Assembly (NCBI GenBank): GCA_005882215.1
Contig: VBCK01000117.1
Coordinates: 35,331-99,330, forward strand
Length of the DNA: 64,000 nt
Direction of reading: 5' to 3'
Source: Betaproteobacteria bacterium
Lineage (GTDB): Bacteria; Pseudomonadota; Gammaproteobacteria; Burkholderiales; Burkholderiaceae_F
Shown: positions 8,563-18,472 of the stretch, piece by piece
How the letters are laid out: every line of letters starts with the position of its first letter
Numbering within the stretch: position 1 is the stretch's first letter
Notes under the pieces: model-generated
The model's input: the letters and a program-made list of their open reading frames with translations, nothing else
Database searches by the model: none
What the model was told of the DNA's origin: nothing
Position numbers and translations under genes: made by a program

Positions 8563-11007
8563 ATGCGCGTCGTACGCTGGTTGTTGGCCACCATGTCGAT
8601 CGTGCTGATCGCGATGGTCGGCCTTTGGTTCTGGTACCGGCAGGCGAGCCTGCCGGAGCACGAAGGAACGCTGCCAGTCACCTGGCTACCGCGCCCGGTG
8701 CAAATCATCCGCGACGAGGCCGGCGTGCCGACCATCTCTGCCCAGACCGAGTCCGACGCGCTGTTCGCGCTCGGCTACGTGCACGCCCAGGACCGGCTGT
8801 GGCAGATCGAATTCAACCGCCGGATCGGGCAGGGTCGGATTGCCGAGATCGTCGGGCCGGCCGGGGTCGACACCGACCGCTTTCTGCGCACCCTGGGCGT
8901 GTACCGGCAGGCGCAGGCGATGGCTCGCGATCTCGATCCGGAGACGCGAACGCTGGTGGAAGCGTACTGCGCCGGCATCAACGCCTATCTGGACGGGCAC
9001 CACGACCTTCCGCCGGCCGAGTTCCTGCTGCTGCGTGCGCCGTCGCCCGAGCACTGGGTGCCCGCCGACGTGGCGGCATGGACGCTGATGATGGCATGGG
9101 ACCTGTCGGCCGAGTCGATGCGTAGCGAGCTGACGCGGCTGCGGCTTGCGGAGCGCTTCAGCAAGGCCGAGATCGACGACTTTCTGCCGGTATGGGACCC
9201 GTCTGCTCCGCCCACCGCCGACTACGTCGACTTGTATCGCCGCCTGGGTTTGCCCGGGCATGCGTTGACGGATCAAGCGGGCCAACTGGCGCAGCGGTTG
9301 CCCGATTTCGGTTTTGCCGCAGCACAGGCCGAGGGTTCGAACAGCTGGGTGGTCGGCGGATCGCGAACCGTCAGCGGCCGCCCGCTGCTGGCCAACGATC
9401 CGCACCTGGCGCTGTCGACGCCGTCCGTGTGGTACTTCGCCCGACTGAAGGCGCCCGGCCTGGATGTTTTCGGCGCCACGCTGCCGGGCGTGCCGTTCGT
9501 CGTGCTCGGGCGCAACGCGCATGTCGCCTGGGGATTCACGACGACCTATGCCGATACGCTTGATCTGTACCTGGAGCGGATCGACCCGGACCACCGTGAC
9601 CTGTACCGGACGCCGGGCGGCTACGCGCCGTTCGAGACGCGCGTGGAGACGATCCGGGTGCGCGGCGCCGATCCGGTGTCGCTGACGGTGCGCAGCACAC
9701 GCCACGGCCCCGTGATATCGGGCGCCCTTGGGTCGGCCGACGCGGCGCTGCCGGCCGGGCCGGACCCGCGCTACGTGCTGGCGCTGCGCTGGGCCTCTCT
9801 GGAGCCGGGAGCCGGTGCGCTGCGCGCGTTCCGGGCGATGAATCACGCGGCCGACGCCGGACAATTCGAACGCGCGCTGCGCGGCGTGACGGTGGTCGTG
9901 CAGAACGTCGTGTTCGCGGGCGACGACGGTCACATTGGATTGCGGGTCGTCGGGCGGGTGCCGGTGCGTCGTGCCGACAACGACCTGCATGGGCTGGTGC
10001 CTTCGCCGGGCTGGGACGCGCGCTACGACTGGCAGGGCTGGATGGACCCGGACGATCTGCCGCACAGCCTGGACCCGCCGCAAGCGATCATCGTCACAGC
10101 GAACCAGAAGATCACGCCGCCCGGCTACCCGGGATACATCACGATGGAGTGGCGGGCGCCGTATCGCGCGCGCCGGATCGAGCAGCTGTTGCGGGAAGCG
10201 CCGCGGCACGACCTGGCGTCGTTCGAGCGGATCCAGGCCGACGTAACGTCGCTGGCGGCGCGCGAGATGATGATGGCGCTGGCGGGGACTCAGCCGGCTA
10301 CGGCAGTCGGACGCGCCGCGCTGCAGCGCTTGCGCGCCTGGGACGGTGCAATGCGGGCCGACGCACCGGAGCCGCTGATTTATCAGACCTGGATGCGCCG
10401 GCTGAAGGAGCTTATCTTCAACGACGATCTGGGTCCGCTGGCACACGACCTGGTCGAACCGGAGCCGCTCACCGCAGCCATGCTGGGCGTGCTGACGGGC
10501 CGGGCCCGCGCGCGCAACTGGTGCGACGACGCCGCCGCGCCCGAGCGGCACGTCGACTGCGCGACCCTGGCCGCCCAGGCGCTCGATCAGGCTGCCGGCG
10601 AGCTGGCGCGCGAACCGCGCGATCTGGCGCGGCTGCGCTGGGGCCGCTCGCACCGGGCCGTATTCGAGCATCGGCCCTTCTCGAGCGTCCCGCTGCTGCG
10701 CCGCTGGTTCGAACAGCGGGTGCGCGACCCGGGCGACGGCGACACGATCAACGTCGGGGTGCTGCGCCTCAGGGGCGAGCGGCCGTTCGAAGCGCGGGCG
10801 GCTCCCAGCTTGCGGGCGATCTACGACCTGTCCAACGGCTCCTCGGGCGTGTGGATGTACGGTCCCGGCCAGTCGGGCAACCCGTTTTCTCCCCAGTTCG
10901 GGGATTTGCTCGAGGCGTGGAGCAAAGTGCGATATCGTCCGATCGGTCCGCCAGCCGGCGCGGCGCTCACCCTGACTCTCAAACCGGCACCTTCGGGTCA
11001 CAAATGA
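8563..11007 (+). CDS. Penicillin acylase family hydrolase (Ntn fold), possible acyl-homoserine lactone acylase
   Basis: The 814-residue precursor has an N-terminal membrane anchor or signal ([19 protein letters not shown]), an alpha-domain ([29 protein letters not shown]), a spacer, and a beta-domain beginning at the predicted autocleavage nucleophile Ser259 in [10 protein letters not shown]. Beta-chain motifs [34 protein letters not shown] and [10 protein letters not shown] are present. Such enzymes hydrolyse amide bonds of penicillins, AHLs or other acyl amides in the periplasm; the substrate cannot be assigned. The ATG at 8563 is preferred over GTG 8539 because GGAG lies just upstream. The stop overlaps the next gene's start (ATGA). 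Confidence 0.92.
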   Translation: MRVVRWLLATMSIVLIAMVGLWFWYRQASLPEHEGTLPVTWLPRPVQIIRDEAGVPTISAQTESDALFALGYVHAQDRLWQIEFNRRIGQGRIAEIVGPAGVDTDRFLRTLGVYRQAQAMARDLDPETRTLVEAYCAGINAYLDGHHDLPPAEFLLLRAPSPEHWVPADVAAWTLMMAWDLSAESMRSELTRLRLAERFSKAEIDDFLPVWDPSAPPTADYVDLYRRLGLPGHALTDQAGQLAQRLPDFGFAAAQAEGSNSWVVGGSRTVSGRPLLANDPHLALSTPSVWYFARLKAPGLDVFGATLPGVPFVVLGRNAHVAWGFTTTYADTLDLYLERIDPDHRDLYRTPGGYAPFETRVETIRVRGADPVSLTVRSTRHGPVISGALGSADAALPAGPDPRYVLALRWASLEPGAGALRAFRAMNHAADAGQFERALRGVTVVVQNVVFAGDDGHIGLRVVGRVPVRRADNDLHGLVPSPGWDARYDWQGWMDPDDLPHSLDPPQAIIVTANQKITPPGYPGYITMEWRAPYRARRIEQLLREAPRHDLASFERIQADVTSLAAREMMMALAGTQPATAVGRAALQRLRAWDGAMRADAPEPLIYQTWMRRLKELIFNDDLGPLAHDLVEPEPLTAAMLGVLTGRARARNWCDDAAAPERHVDCATLAAQALDQAAGELAREPRDLARLRWGRSHRAVFEHRPFSSVPLLRRWFEQRVRDPGDGDTINVGVLRLRGERPFEARAAPSLRAIYDLSNGSSGVWMYGPGQSGNPFSPQFGDLLEAWSKVRYRPIGPPAGAALTLTLKPAPSGHK

Positions 11008-12269
11008 CGCCCCGGTCAGTCGCGCGCGATCCCGTCGATGCGATCGTTGCGCTCAACCGCGGGCGCGACCCGGCCTTGCTGGCGCGGAAATTCGAGGCAA
11101 TGGCGGCCGACCGTTTTGCCTTCCTGCGCGGCTCGGCCGGCCTGGCACACGCGCAACTGGACCTGGCGGCGCTGCCGCCCTCGCCCGTCGCCTGGGTCTG
11201 CGGGGACCTGCACCTGAACAACTTCGGCTGCTTTCGCGGTCTGAACCGGCTGGTCTACTTCGACCTGAACGATTTCGATGAAGCGGCGCGCCTGCCGGTT
11301 GCGATCGACCTGCTGCGGTTGCTGGGCAGCATCCTGACCGCGGCGCCGGGAATCGGGCTGATCCGAGAGGAGGCCGAAGCCCTTGCGTCCGACGCGCTGA
11401 TCCGCTATGCCGAGGCGATGGCGCGTGCCAAGGCATTCTGGCTCGAGCCCGAGACCGCGCGCGGGCCGATCCGGTTGCTGCTCGAGCAGGTCTCGACGCG
11501 GCGCCGGCGCGACCTGCTGGAGCGCCGCACCGAGGTGCGGCGCGGCCGGCGTGTGATCGTGATCGACGGTCAACGCACGCTGCCGTTACCGCCGGACGGC
11601 GCATTGCGCGATCAACTGGCCGATGCGCTCAGGTCGCTGAGCCACCTCTACGAGAGCCCGGAATACTTCCTGCCGCGCGATTTCGCGCGGCGCGTCGCCG
11701 GGATGGGCAGTCTTGGACTTCCGCGCTACGTGGCCCTGGTGCGCGGCCGGGCCGATCCGGACCGCAACGCGCTGATCGACTTCAAACTGGCTGCGCCTTC
11801 GTCGGCGTCCGCGGCGCTGCCGGGTTTGCCGCAGGTGACCTGGGTCGACGAGGCGCAGCGCGTGGTCACGGTGCAGGACATCTGCCAGGCCGCGTGCCCG
11901 GCGTACCTGACCGCGATGTCGATCGGCGGGCGGCCGTTCATCGTGCGCGAATTGCAGCCGGTCGAGGACCGCATCGCGCTCGACCGGCTGGCGCGGCAAC
12001 CGAAACGATTGGCCGACACGCTGGGCAGCGTGACCGAGGTGGCGGCCTACGCGCAATTGCGTGGCGCCGGGCGGATGGGCAGCGCGAGCCCGGATGCGAT
12101 GATCGAGTTCGGCTTCGAGCTGATGTCGCACCCGCGCCCGTGGCTCGACGCCGCGTGTGAGGTCGATTCGAAAAACGCGACGGCGCATCGCGCATTCCGC
12201 GCCGCGTGGCGCCGACGCGATCCGCGCCTGATCGGCTTGTCCAAGGTCGACGCGCGATCGACCCGATGA
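11004..12269 (+). CDS. DUF2252 family protein
   Basis: The 421-residue protein has a kinase-like fold signature of DUF2252 (COG4320): VAWVCGDLHLNNFGCF near residue 65 and LVYFDLNDFDEAARLPVAIDLLRLLGSI near 85, equivalent to the catalytic and metal-binding loops of aminoglycoside-phosphotransferase-like proteins. SIGGRPFIVRELQPVEDRI follows near 310. The biochemical activity of the family is not established. The ATG overlaps the acylase stop codon by 4 bases (ATGA), so the two are coupled. Confidence 0.9.
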   Translation: MTPRSVARDPVDAIVALNRGRDPALLARKFEAMAADRFAFLRGSAGLAHAQLDLAALPPSPVAWVCGDLHLNNFGCFRGLNRLVYFDLNDFDEAARLPVAIDLLRLLGSILTAAPGIGLIREEAEALASDALIRYAEAMARAKAFWLEPETARGPIRLLLEQVSTRRRRDLLERRTEVRRGRRVIVIDGQRTLPLPPDGALRDQLADALRSLSHLYESPEYFLPRDFARRVAGMGSLGLPRYVALVRGRADPDRNALIDFKLAAPSSASAALPGLPQVTWVDEAQRVVTVQDICQAACPAYLTAMSIGGRPFIVRELQPVEDRIALDRLARQPKRLADTLGSVTEVAAYAQLRGAGRMGSASPDAMIEFGFELMSHPRPWLDAACEVDSKNATAHRAFRAAWRRRDPRLIGLSKVDARSTR

Positions 12270-12306
12270 TCGGCAGCGTCAACCGATCCATCGAGTCCGC
12301 GCCGCG

Positions 12307-12723
12307 TTATTCCTGTCTTGCAGCCATGTCACCGCTCTGCGCCGGCTCGAAACTCAGCGCCACCCCGTTGTTGCAGAAGCGCTTGCCGGTCGGTTCCGGG
12401 CCGTCGTCGAACACGTGTCCCTGATGGCCGCCGCAGCGCGAGCAATGGTATTCGGTGCGCGGCAGGATCAGGTGGAAGTCGCGCTTGGTCTGGACCGCTC
12501 CGGGCAGCGGTTCGAAGAAGCTCGGCCAGCCGGTGCCGCTGTCGAACTTCGCGTCGCTGCTGAACAGCGGCTGCCCGCAGGCGGCGCAACGGAACGTGCC
12601 CCGGCGCTTTTCCTGGTTCAGCGCACTCGTGAACGCCGGCTCGGTTCCTTCCCGGCGCAGCACCCGGTACTGCTCGGGGGTCAGGCGTCGCTTCCATTCC
12701 GCATCGTCGTACAGGGGCTCCAT
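12307..12723 (-). CDS. msrB: Peptide-methionine (R)-S-oxide reductase
   Basis: The 138-residue MsrB repairs methionine-R-sulfoxide. It has zinc-binding pairs CAAC and CSRC, the substrate region FDSGTGWPSF, and GHQGHVFDDGPEPTGKRFCNNGVAL with the catalytic Cys in RFCNN. No signal peptide, so cytoplasmic. It is divergent from the efflux adaptor gene, with only 12 bases between the two start codons. Confidence 0.95.
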   Translation of the reverse strand: MEPLYDDAEWKRRLTPEQYRVLRREGTEPAFTSALNQEKRRGTFRCAACGQPLFSSDAKFDSGTGWPSFFEPLPGAVQTKRDFHLILPRTEYHCSRCGGHQGHVFDDGPEPTGKRFCNNGVALSFEPAQSGDMAARQE

Positions 12724-12735
12724 GCTAGCTCTCCC

Positions 12736-13791
12736 GTGCTTGCCGGCTCCGTATTGTCCCGCCTTTCACTCGTCGGTGCGTGTGGCTTGCTTGCGTTGCT
12801 CGCCGCGTGTTCCGACGCCGACCAACGGGAAGACCGCGAACACCCGATCGTGACCGCGCCGCGCGTCGCGGTGGAAAACGGCCATAGCTTGGTGCGCCTG
12901 GACGCCGCTGCCTTGCAACGGGCGGCAATCCGGACCGAGGTAGTGCGCCGGGGTGCGCAGCCCGAAACGGTGCGGGCGTTCGCGACCGTTCTGGACTTGC
13001 AGCCGCTGGCCCAGGCGGCCGCTTCGTTGCAGGCGGCGGGAGCGCAGCTGAAGTCCGCGCAAGCGAAGCTCGCCGCCTCGCGCCCCGAATACGAGCGGGC
13101 CCGACGGCTGTTCGAAGACGAGCAGACCGTATCGGCCGCTCGTCTGCAATCGGCGCAAGCGGCGTTCCTGGCCGACCAGGCTGCGCTGGAGGCGGCCCAG
13201 TCCCAGGTCGACGCGATCCTGGCGAGCGCCCGCCTGAGCTGGGGCCCGGTGCTGGCCAGCGCGCTGGCGACGGCCGATCCGCAGCAGCGCGCCCTGGCCG
13301 AGGACCTGGTGGCCCGCCGCCAGATCCTGCTGCAGGTCACGCTGCCGTCGGACTGGACCCAGGATCGCCCGCCGACGCAGGGTCGCGTGCTGCTGGACCG
13401 ACGGGACGGATTGGCGATTCAGCTCGTATCGGCGGCGGCGCACGCGGATCCGCGCCTCGCGGGACGCAGTTTTCTCTATCGGGCCTTCCCCGACGCCGCA
13501 CTGCTGCCTGGTGCGAGCGTGACCGTGCGCCTGCCGAGCGGCCGAAGCATCGAAGCGGCGCGGGTCCCGTCCTCTGCACTGGTTTGGTGGCAGGGTCTGG
13601 TCTGGGTATTCGTCCGCAGCCGCTCGGGTGATTTCGAACGGCGTGAGATCGCCTTCGACGGCGCCACCGAGGAGCCGGCGCTGGTGGCGGACCTGGATGC
13701 CGGCACCGAGGTGGTGGTTCAGGGCGCCCAGGTCCTGCTGTCGGAAGAACTGCGCGCGGAGAATTTCTCCACCGACGTCGGCGGACGGTGA
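12736..13791 (+). CDS. RND efflux periplasmic adaptor (membrane fusion protein), lipoprotein
   Basis: The 351-residue HlyD/CusB-type adaptor has a lipoprotein signal (lipobox LLAACS, residues about 21-26) and a coiled-coil hairpin (AAASLQAAGAQLKSAQAKLAASRPEYERARRLFEDEQTVSAARLQSAQAAF). Beta-barrel and membrane-proximal domains follow, ending VVVQGAQVLLSEELRAEN. The start is the only plausible one before the signal, a GTG at 12736, and is uncertain. It originally abutted the RND pump: the end of this gene and the pump start are duplicated 740 bases downstream around an inserted lipoprotein gene. Confidence 0.85.
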   Translation: MLAGSVLSRLSLVGACGLLALLAACSDADQREDREHPIVTAPRVAVENGHSLVRLDAAALQRAAIRTEVVRRGAQPETVRAFATVLDLQPLAQAAASLQAAGAQLKSAQAKLAASRPEYERARRLFEDEQTVSAARLQSAQAAFLADQAALEAAQSQVDAILASARLSWGPVLASALATADPQQRALAEDLVARRQILLQVTLPSDWTQDRPPTQGRVLLDRRDGLAIQLVSAAAHADPRLAGRSFLYRAFPDAALLPGASVTVRLPSGRSIEAARVPSSALVWWQGLVWVFVRSRSGDFERREIAFDGATEEPALVADLDAGTEVVVQGAQVLLSEELRAENFSTDVGGR

Positions 13792-13810
13792 CGTCCGCGG
13801 GCTCCTGCAG
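13741..13810 (+). repeat. 70-bp direct repeat, copy 1 (adaptor 3' end plus pump start)
   Basis: The sequence from the adaptor's last 16 codons through a relic of the pump start closely matches 14481-14554. The shared run of 19 bases is GCGCGCGGAGAATTT plus ACCGACGTCGGCGGACG just after it. Here the pump's ATG is replaced by GTG and its reading frame dies soon after. Confidence 0.88.
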
Positions 13811-13908
13811 CAGTCGAGCAACGATTCGTTACCACGTCGGTGGTACACATCTGCTAACTTTTGCGAACCGCCGCAGTCCAATCGAAACAAGCATTCGGGA
13901 GACTCGCC

Positions 13909-14340
13909 GTGCTCAAACATTGGAACCGATCGTCCCGGGCTCACCGGGCAGCCAGGGCGCTGGTGCTGGCGCTCATTCCGGCATGCACCGCGCTGGTGGG
14001 GTGTACCACTTCGAAGCCGATGGCGTATCTGAATGGCTACCGCTGGAACAAGGCCGAACTGAACACCTACGACACGTTCATTGTCTCGGTCGACGGCAAA
14101 GGCTATATCCAGAACTCCCGGATCTGGGTCGATCCGGGACCGCGCCATATCGTGTTTCAAACTCTGCCGGTTCCAGGATTTACTACCAGCCCTGAAAAGT
14201 CGCTCGATTTGAATGTCGAGCCGTGTACGCGTTACTGGTTCGAAGCCAAGCGAGCCAGCGAGCGTGAGCAGGATTTCGAACCGCGCGTCAACTACAAGGA
14301 GCATATCGTGGGCTGCAGCGTCGCCTCGAGCAGCTACTAG
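13909..14340 (+). CDS. Small lipoprotein of unknown function, inserted in RND operon
   Basis: The predicted precursor is 143 residues with a basic N terminus, hydrophobic core and lipobox ALVGC (LALIPACTALVGCTTSKP). The mature part (MAYLNGYRWNKAELNTYDTFIVSVDGKGY; PGPRHIVFQTLPVPGF; EPCTRYWFEAKRA) has two cysteines and looks like a compact beta-rich domain with the PGxH pattern of PEGA-like or DUF2846-like lipoproteins; not identified further. GTG at 13909 is chosen because GGGAGA lies 8 bases upstream. It sits between two direct repeats made of the adaptor-pump junction, indicating insertion by duplication. Confidence 0.75.
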   Translation: MLKHWNRSSRAHRAARALVLALIPACTALVGCTTSKPMAYLNGYRWNKAELNTYDTFIVSVDGKGYIQNSRIWVDPGPRHIVFQTLPVPGFTTSPEKSLDLNVEPCTRYWFEAKRASEREQDFEPRVNYKEHIVGCSVASSSY

Positions 14341-14480
14341 AGGAGCCGCGGCGGACCGGGGCGCCTATTGACCTCGGTGGCCCGCCCTCCCGCGCGCTGG
14401 GGCTCATGGTGCGCGCGGTAAGATCGCGCGGCACGGGTCCTGGCAGAGGAGCCGTGCAGGCAGGGCGGGGTGATTTCGTG

Positions 14481-14554
14481 TCCGGAGAGTTGCGCGCGGA
14501 GAATTTGCCCACCGACGTCGGCGGACGATGACGTCCGCCGGTCCCGGTCTGCAG
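14481..14554 (+). repeat. 70-bp direct repeat, copy 2 (adaptor 3' end relic plus pump start)
   Basis: This encodes, in the adaptor frame, a relic SGELRAENLPTDVGGR-stop overlapping the ATG of the pump (CGATGACG). It matches 13741-13810 with about a dozen differences. The overlap TGA/ATG shows the ancestral coupled arrangement. Confidence 0.88.
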
Positions 14555-17500
14555 GCTGCGCTGATTGCCTTTTCGCTGCGGTTTCGCGGTGTGGTGATCG
14601 CGCTGGCTGCGCTGGTGATCGCAGCGGGCGCCTACTCGTTGGGTCACGCCACCTACGACGTATTCCCCGAATTCGCACCGCCCCAGGCCGTGATCCACAC
14701 CGGGGCGCCCGGCCTGTCGCCCGACCAGGTCGAAGTGCTGGTCACGCAGCCGCTGGAAAACGCGCTGACCGGTGCGCCGGGCCTGGCCTCGCTTCGATCG
14801 AGCTCGATTCAGGGCTTGTCGATCATTACCGCCAATTTCGATCCGGCCAGCGACGTGCTGCGCGACCGGCAGGTCGTTTCGGAGCGGCTTGCGTCCAGCG
14901 TCGGCCTGCTGCCCCGCCAGGCGCAGGCTCCTTCGCTGACCCCCCTCACTTCGTCGACCAGCACGGTGCTGGTGGCGGGCTTGACCTCGTCCCGTGCCTC
15001 GCTGATGGACCTGCGCACCAGCGCCGAATGGCTGATCAAGCCTACGCTGATGGCCGTTCCGGGCGTGGCCAAGGTGGCCATCTTCGGCAGCGGGATGCGC
15101 TCGCTGCAGGTCCAGGTGAACCCCGACCGGCTGGTTCGGCTGAACTTCGGACTGAACGACGTGACGGAGGCGGCTGCTCGCGCGGCCGGCGTGCGCGGAG
15201 CCGGTTTCATCGACAGCGCGAATCAGCGGCTCGAGTTGAAAACCGAATATCCGCCGCTCGGGGTCGACGATTTGAAACGGGCCGTGCTCGGCTCCGACTC
15301 CACTCCGTTCGCGACGCTGGGCGACGTGGCGACCGTGCTCTTTGCGCCGGAGCCGGCCACGGGCGGCGCCACGATCGACGGTCGGCCCGGCGTGCAACTC
15401 GTGGTGTCGCAGCAGTACGGTGCCAGCACGGTCGAGGTCACGCGCCGGATCCAGGTCGCGCTGGACGGGCTGCGGCCCCTGCTGGCCCGCGACGGCGTCG
15501 AGCTGGACGCCACGCTGTTTCGTCCGGCCGACTTCATCGATCTGGCGACCGGCAACGTATGGTCGGCGCTGCTGCTCGGAGCCGCGCTGGTGGTCGCGGT
15601 GCTGGTGCTGTTCATGGCGGATTGGCGCAATGCCGCCGTCTCGTGCGCCGCTATCCCGCTGTCGCTGCTGGCCACGCTGAGGCTGCTGCAGGCTTTCGGC
15701 GTCAGCGTGAACACGATGACGCTGGGCGGGCTGGCGGTTGCGATCGGCGTGGTGGTCGACGATGCGGTGATCGACGTCGAGAACATCCTGAGGCGGATGC
15801 GCGCCAACCGGCTGCTGGCGCAGCCTCGCAGCACGGCGAGCGTGATCCTGGACGCCTGCCTGGAAGTGCGCAGCGGGGTGGTTTACGCGACCTTCGCCGT
15901 CGTGCTGGTCGTTTTGCCGATCGTCTCGTTGTCGGGCGTCGCGGGGCGCCTGTTTGCGCCGCTCGGATACGCATACGCGCTGGCCATCATCGCGTCGCTG
16001 CTGGTGAGCCTGACGGTGATCCCGGCGCTTTCGTCGTTGTTGTTCCGGCCCGAACGGATGCGCGCAGGGGAGCCGCCGGTGCTGCGCTGGTGCCGTACCC
16101 GCTACGAACGGATGCTGGCGCGGGTCACCCGGCATCCGTGGCCGGTGATGGCGGCCGCGCTGTTGCTGACGGCGCTCGGCGCGGCCGCCGCGGCCGGCTT
16201 CGGCGTGAATTTCATTCCGGAGCTGAAAGAAGGTCACCTGATCGTTCATATGTCGGCTGCCCCGGGGACCTCGATCGAAGAATCGATGCGGCTCGGATCG
16301 CGCGTGTCGTCCGCGCTGCACGAGCTGACGGCGGTTCGCGCGGTGGCACAGCGGATCGGCCGCGCCGACAAGTCCGACGATATCCTGGGGTCGCACTACA
16401 GCGAGTTCGATGTCGACCTGAAGCGTGCCAGCGGAGCGCAGCTCGAGGCCGCGCAGTCCGCGATCCGTTCCGTGCTGACGCAGTTTCCGGGCGTCAACTT
16501 CGCGATGCAGTCGTTCCTGACCGAGCGCATCGAGGAGACGCTGTCCGGTTACACGGCGGCGGTCGCGGTCAACGTGATCGGCCCGGACCTCGATGCGCTC
16601 GACCGCGCGGCGCGTGACATCGCGCGGACGCTGCACCGGATCCGGGGTGCGGCCGACGTGCAGCTGCAGGCGCTGCCGGGCACGCCGCAGTTGTCGATCA
16701 GGCTGATTCCGGCCGAGCTGCAGCGCTGGGGCTTGCGCCAGCTCGACGTGCTGGATCTGATCGGCACTGCCTACGAAGGAGCCGCGGTCGGGCAGAGCTA
16801 CGAGGGCAACCGGACGGTGAGCGTGATCGTCGTGCTGGATCCGGCGTACCGCAATGCGGTTACGCGGATCGGCGAGCTGCCGCTGCGTACGCCCGACGGC
16901 CACTTCGTGCGGCTGGCTCAAATCGCCGAGATCCACCCGTCCGCCGGCCGCTACGAGGTGCAGCACCAGGGCGGCCAGAGGATGCAGACGGTGACCGCCA
17001 ACGTGCGTGGACGCGATGTCGGCGGCTTTGTCGACGAGTTGCGACGGCAGGTCGCTGCGGTGAGGCTGCCGTCCGGAACGCACCTCGAATTCGCCGGCGA
17101 GGCCCAGGAACAGGCACGCTCGCAGCGCGACCTGCTCGCTTATTCAGCGGTGGCCGCGCTGGGTATCGCATTGTTGATCTCGATCATCGCGCGCAGCGGG
17201 CGCAATCTGGCGATTGTGCTGGCGAACCTGCCGTTCGCATTCGTCGGGGGCGTTGCCGCGGTGGCGGCCACCGGCGGTGTGCTGTCGCTGGGCTCGATGG
17301 TGGGCCTGGTTGCGCTGTTCGGGATCACGCTGCGAAACTCGATCCTGATCGTCGCCCACTACGACCGGCTGGTGCGTATCGAGGGGCGGCCCTGGGGCCT
17401 GGAGCTCGCAATTGAAGGCGCGGCCGACCGCTTGGCTCCGATCCTGATGACGACGCTGGTGACCGCGCTGGGCCTGCTGCCGCTCGCGCTCGGGATCAAC

Positions 17501-17635
17501 GAGCCGGGCCGTGAAATCGAAGGCGCGATGGCGGTGGTGATCCTCGGTGGCCTGCTGACTTCTATGCTGCTGAATCTGCTGCTGTTGCCGACGCTGGCGT
17601 TGCGCTTCGGGCGCTTTGGACCGGATGAACCATGA
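14528..17635 (+). CDS. RND efflux pump of the heavy-metal (HME/CzcA-CusA) type
   Basis: The 1035-residue inner-membrane proton-driven transporter has the duplicated RND topology: TM1 at about 17-37, a large periplasmic porter loop, and TM2-6 starting near 350. TM4 carries the proton-relay acidic cluster GVVVDDAVIDVENILRRMR, followed by a second porter loop (FGVNFIPELKEGHLIVH near 560) and TM8-12 near 870-1025. Family motifs DVFPEFAPPQAVIHT and PGVAKVAIFG mark the CzcA/CusA class that exports metal ions, but the metal cannot be predicted. No outer-membrane channel gene lies nearby. Confidence 0.92.
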   Translation: MTSAGPGLQAALIAFSLRFRGVVIALAALVIAAGAYSLGHATYDVFPEFAPPQAVIHTGAPGLSPDQVEVLVTQPLENALTGAPGLASLRSSSIQGLSIITANFDPASDVLRDRQVVSERLASSVGLLPRQAQAPSLTPLTSSTSTVLVAGLTSSRASLMDLRTSAEWLIKPTLMAVPGVAKVAIFGSGMRSLQVQVNPDRLVRLNFGLNDVTEAAARAAGVRGAGFIDSANQRLELKTEYPPLGVDDLKRAVLGSDSTPFATLGDVATVLFAPEPATGGATIDGRPGVQLVVSQQYGASTVEVTRRIQVALDGLRPLLARDGVELDATLFRPADFIDLATGNVWSALLLGAALVVAVLVLFMADWRNAAVSCAAIPLSLLATLRLLQAFGVSVNTMTLGGLAVAIGVVVDDAVIDVENILRRMRANRLLAQPRSTASVILDACLEVRSGVVYATFAVVLVVLPIVSLSGVAGRLFAPLGYAYALAIIASLLVSLTVIPALSSLLFRPERMRAGEPPVLRWCRTRYERMLARVTRHPWPVMAAALLLTALGAAAAAGFGVNFIPELKEGHLIVHMSAAPGTSIEESMRLGSRVSSALHELTAVRAVAQRIGRADKSDDILGSHYSEFDVDLKRASGAQLEAAQSAIRSVLTQFPGVNFAMQSFLTERIEETLSGYTAAVAVNVIGPDLDALDRAARDIARTLHRIRGAADVQLQALPGTPQLSIRLIPAELQRWGLRQLDVLDLIGTAYEGAAVGQSYEGNRTVSVIVVLDPAYRNAVTRIGELPLRTPDGHFVRLAQIAEIHPSAGRYEVQHQGGQRMQTVTANVRGRDVGGFVDELRRQVAAVRLPSGTHLEFAGEAQEQARSQRDLLAYSAVAALGIALLISIIARSGRNLAIVLANLPFAFVGGVAAVAATGGVLSLGSMVGLVALFGITLRNSILIVAHYDRLVRIEGRPWGLELAIEGAADRLAPILMTTLVTALGLLPLALGINEPGREIEGAMAVVILGGLLTSMLLNLLLLPTLALRFGRFGPDEP

Positions 17636-17689
17636 GCCGCGTGACGAAGTCTTGACGCACGGGGGCCGATGCGAGGCTTGTTAAGGCCT

Positions 17690-18388
17690 CTACCAGTTCA
17701 GCGGTGCCTGGCGCGTGGGGGTGGCGGTTGCGGCCGCGGCTGCGCGCAGCTTCGTTGCTGTGGCCGCGGCGCTGGCGGTCTTGACCGGTTTGGCCACGGC
17801 ACGCTCCGCTTTCGGTGCGGCCGTGGGCGCTTTTTGCGGAGCGGTCGGCGTGGACTGCGTGCTGGCGGCGATCCCGCCGACCGCCGGCTGCACCACGGCC
17901 AATTCAGTGCGTTGCGCGGATGCGGCTACGGGGTTCGCCGCACCCGGGATCGGCTCGGCCGTCACGACCTGGGCCTCGCCACCGTGCTCCAGCACCAGGT
18001 GCTGACCGACGCGAAGGTGCAGCGTGGTCGGGTAGGCGTACAGCGAGCCGCTCAGGTGGTCGACGAACACGCCGACCGATCCGAACGGCAGCAGCGCTTC
18101 TTCCATTCGCTCGCGCCGCGACTTCACGGTTGCGGTGGCGATCAGGCTGTCACGGCGGCATTCGATGGCCAGAGGCTCGAGTGCGCGGCGCACGCGCACA
18201 TCGGTCGCCGGCGTTACAAAGGTCTTGGCCGAGGACCCGGTTCCGATCTGGCACTGCATCCCCTCGAGCGGGCGATTGCGGGCATCGAGCGCGTCGATCT
18301 GAAGTTTCTGGTGGAAGTCGCCCGTTAAGGTAGAGCAGCCGCACAACCACAACGCCATGCACGAGCTGGCCACCACACTTCGCTTCAT
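17690..18388 (-). CDS. Lipoprotein with Ala/Thr-rich C-terminal tail
   Basis: The 232-residue precursor has signal and lipobox CMALWLCGCSTLTGD. The N-terminal globular half (LQIDALDARNRPLEGMQCQIGTG; LEPLAIECRRDSLIATATVKSRRE; FVDHLSGSLYAYPTTLHLRVGQHLVLE) parallels the neighbouring lipoprotein at 18473. The C-terminal 90 residues are a low-complexity Ala/Pro/Thr tail. ATG 18388 is chosen because a G-rich ribosome-binding site precedes it and the signal follows directly. Function unknown. The two paralogues form a tandem pair. Confidence 0.78.
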   Translation of the reverse strand: MKRSVVASSCMALWLCGCSTLTGDFHQKLQIDALDARNRPLEGMQCQIGTGSSAKTFVTPATDVRVRRALEPLAIECRRDSLIATATVKSRRERMEEALLPFGSVGVFVDHLSGSLYAYPTTLHLRVGQHLVLEHGGEAQVVTAEPIPGAANPVAASAQRTELAVVQPAVGGIAASTQSTPTAPQKAPTAAPKAERAVAKPVKTASAAATATKLRAAAAATATPTRQAPLNW

Positions 18389-18472
18389 CGATTTGCCCCC
18401 CGGAGCAGGTCCCCGTCTCCAATCCTTCGGAGTCGGGGCCTGCAACTGGAGCAAACTGCCCTGGACGGGCGG

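Noticed and set aside
14288..17083. 931-residue reading frame on the minus strand
   Set aside because: It is the antisense of the RND pump, rich in Arg/His/Gln and without domain patterns, typical of high-GC shadow frames.
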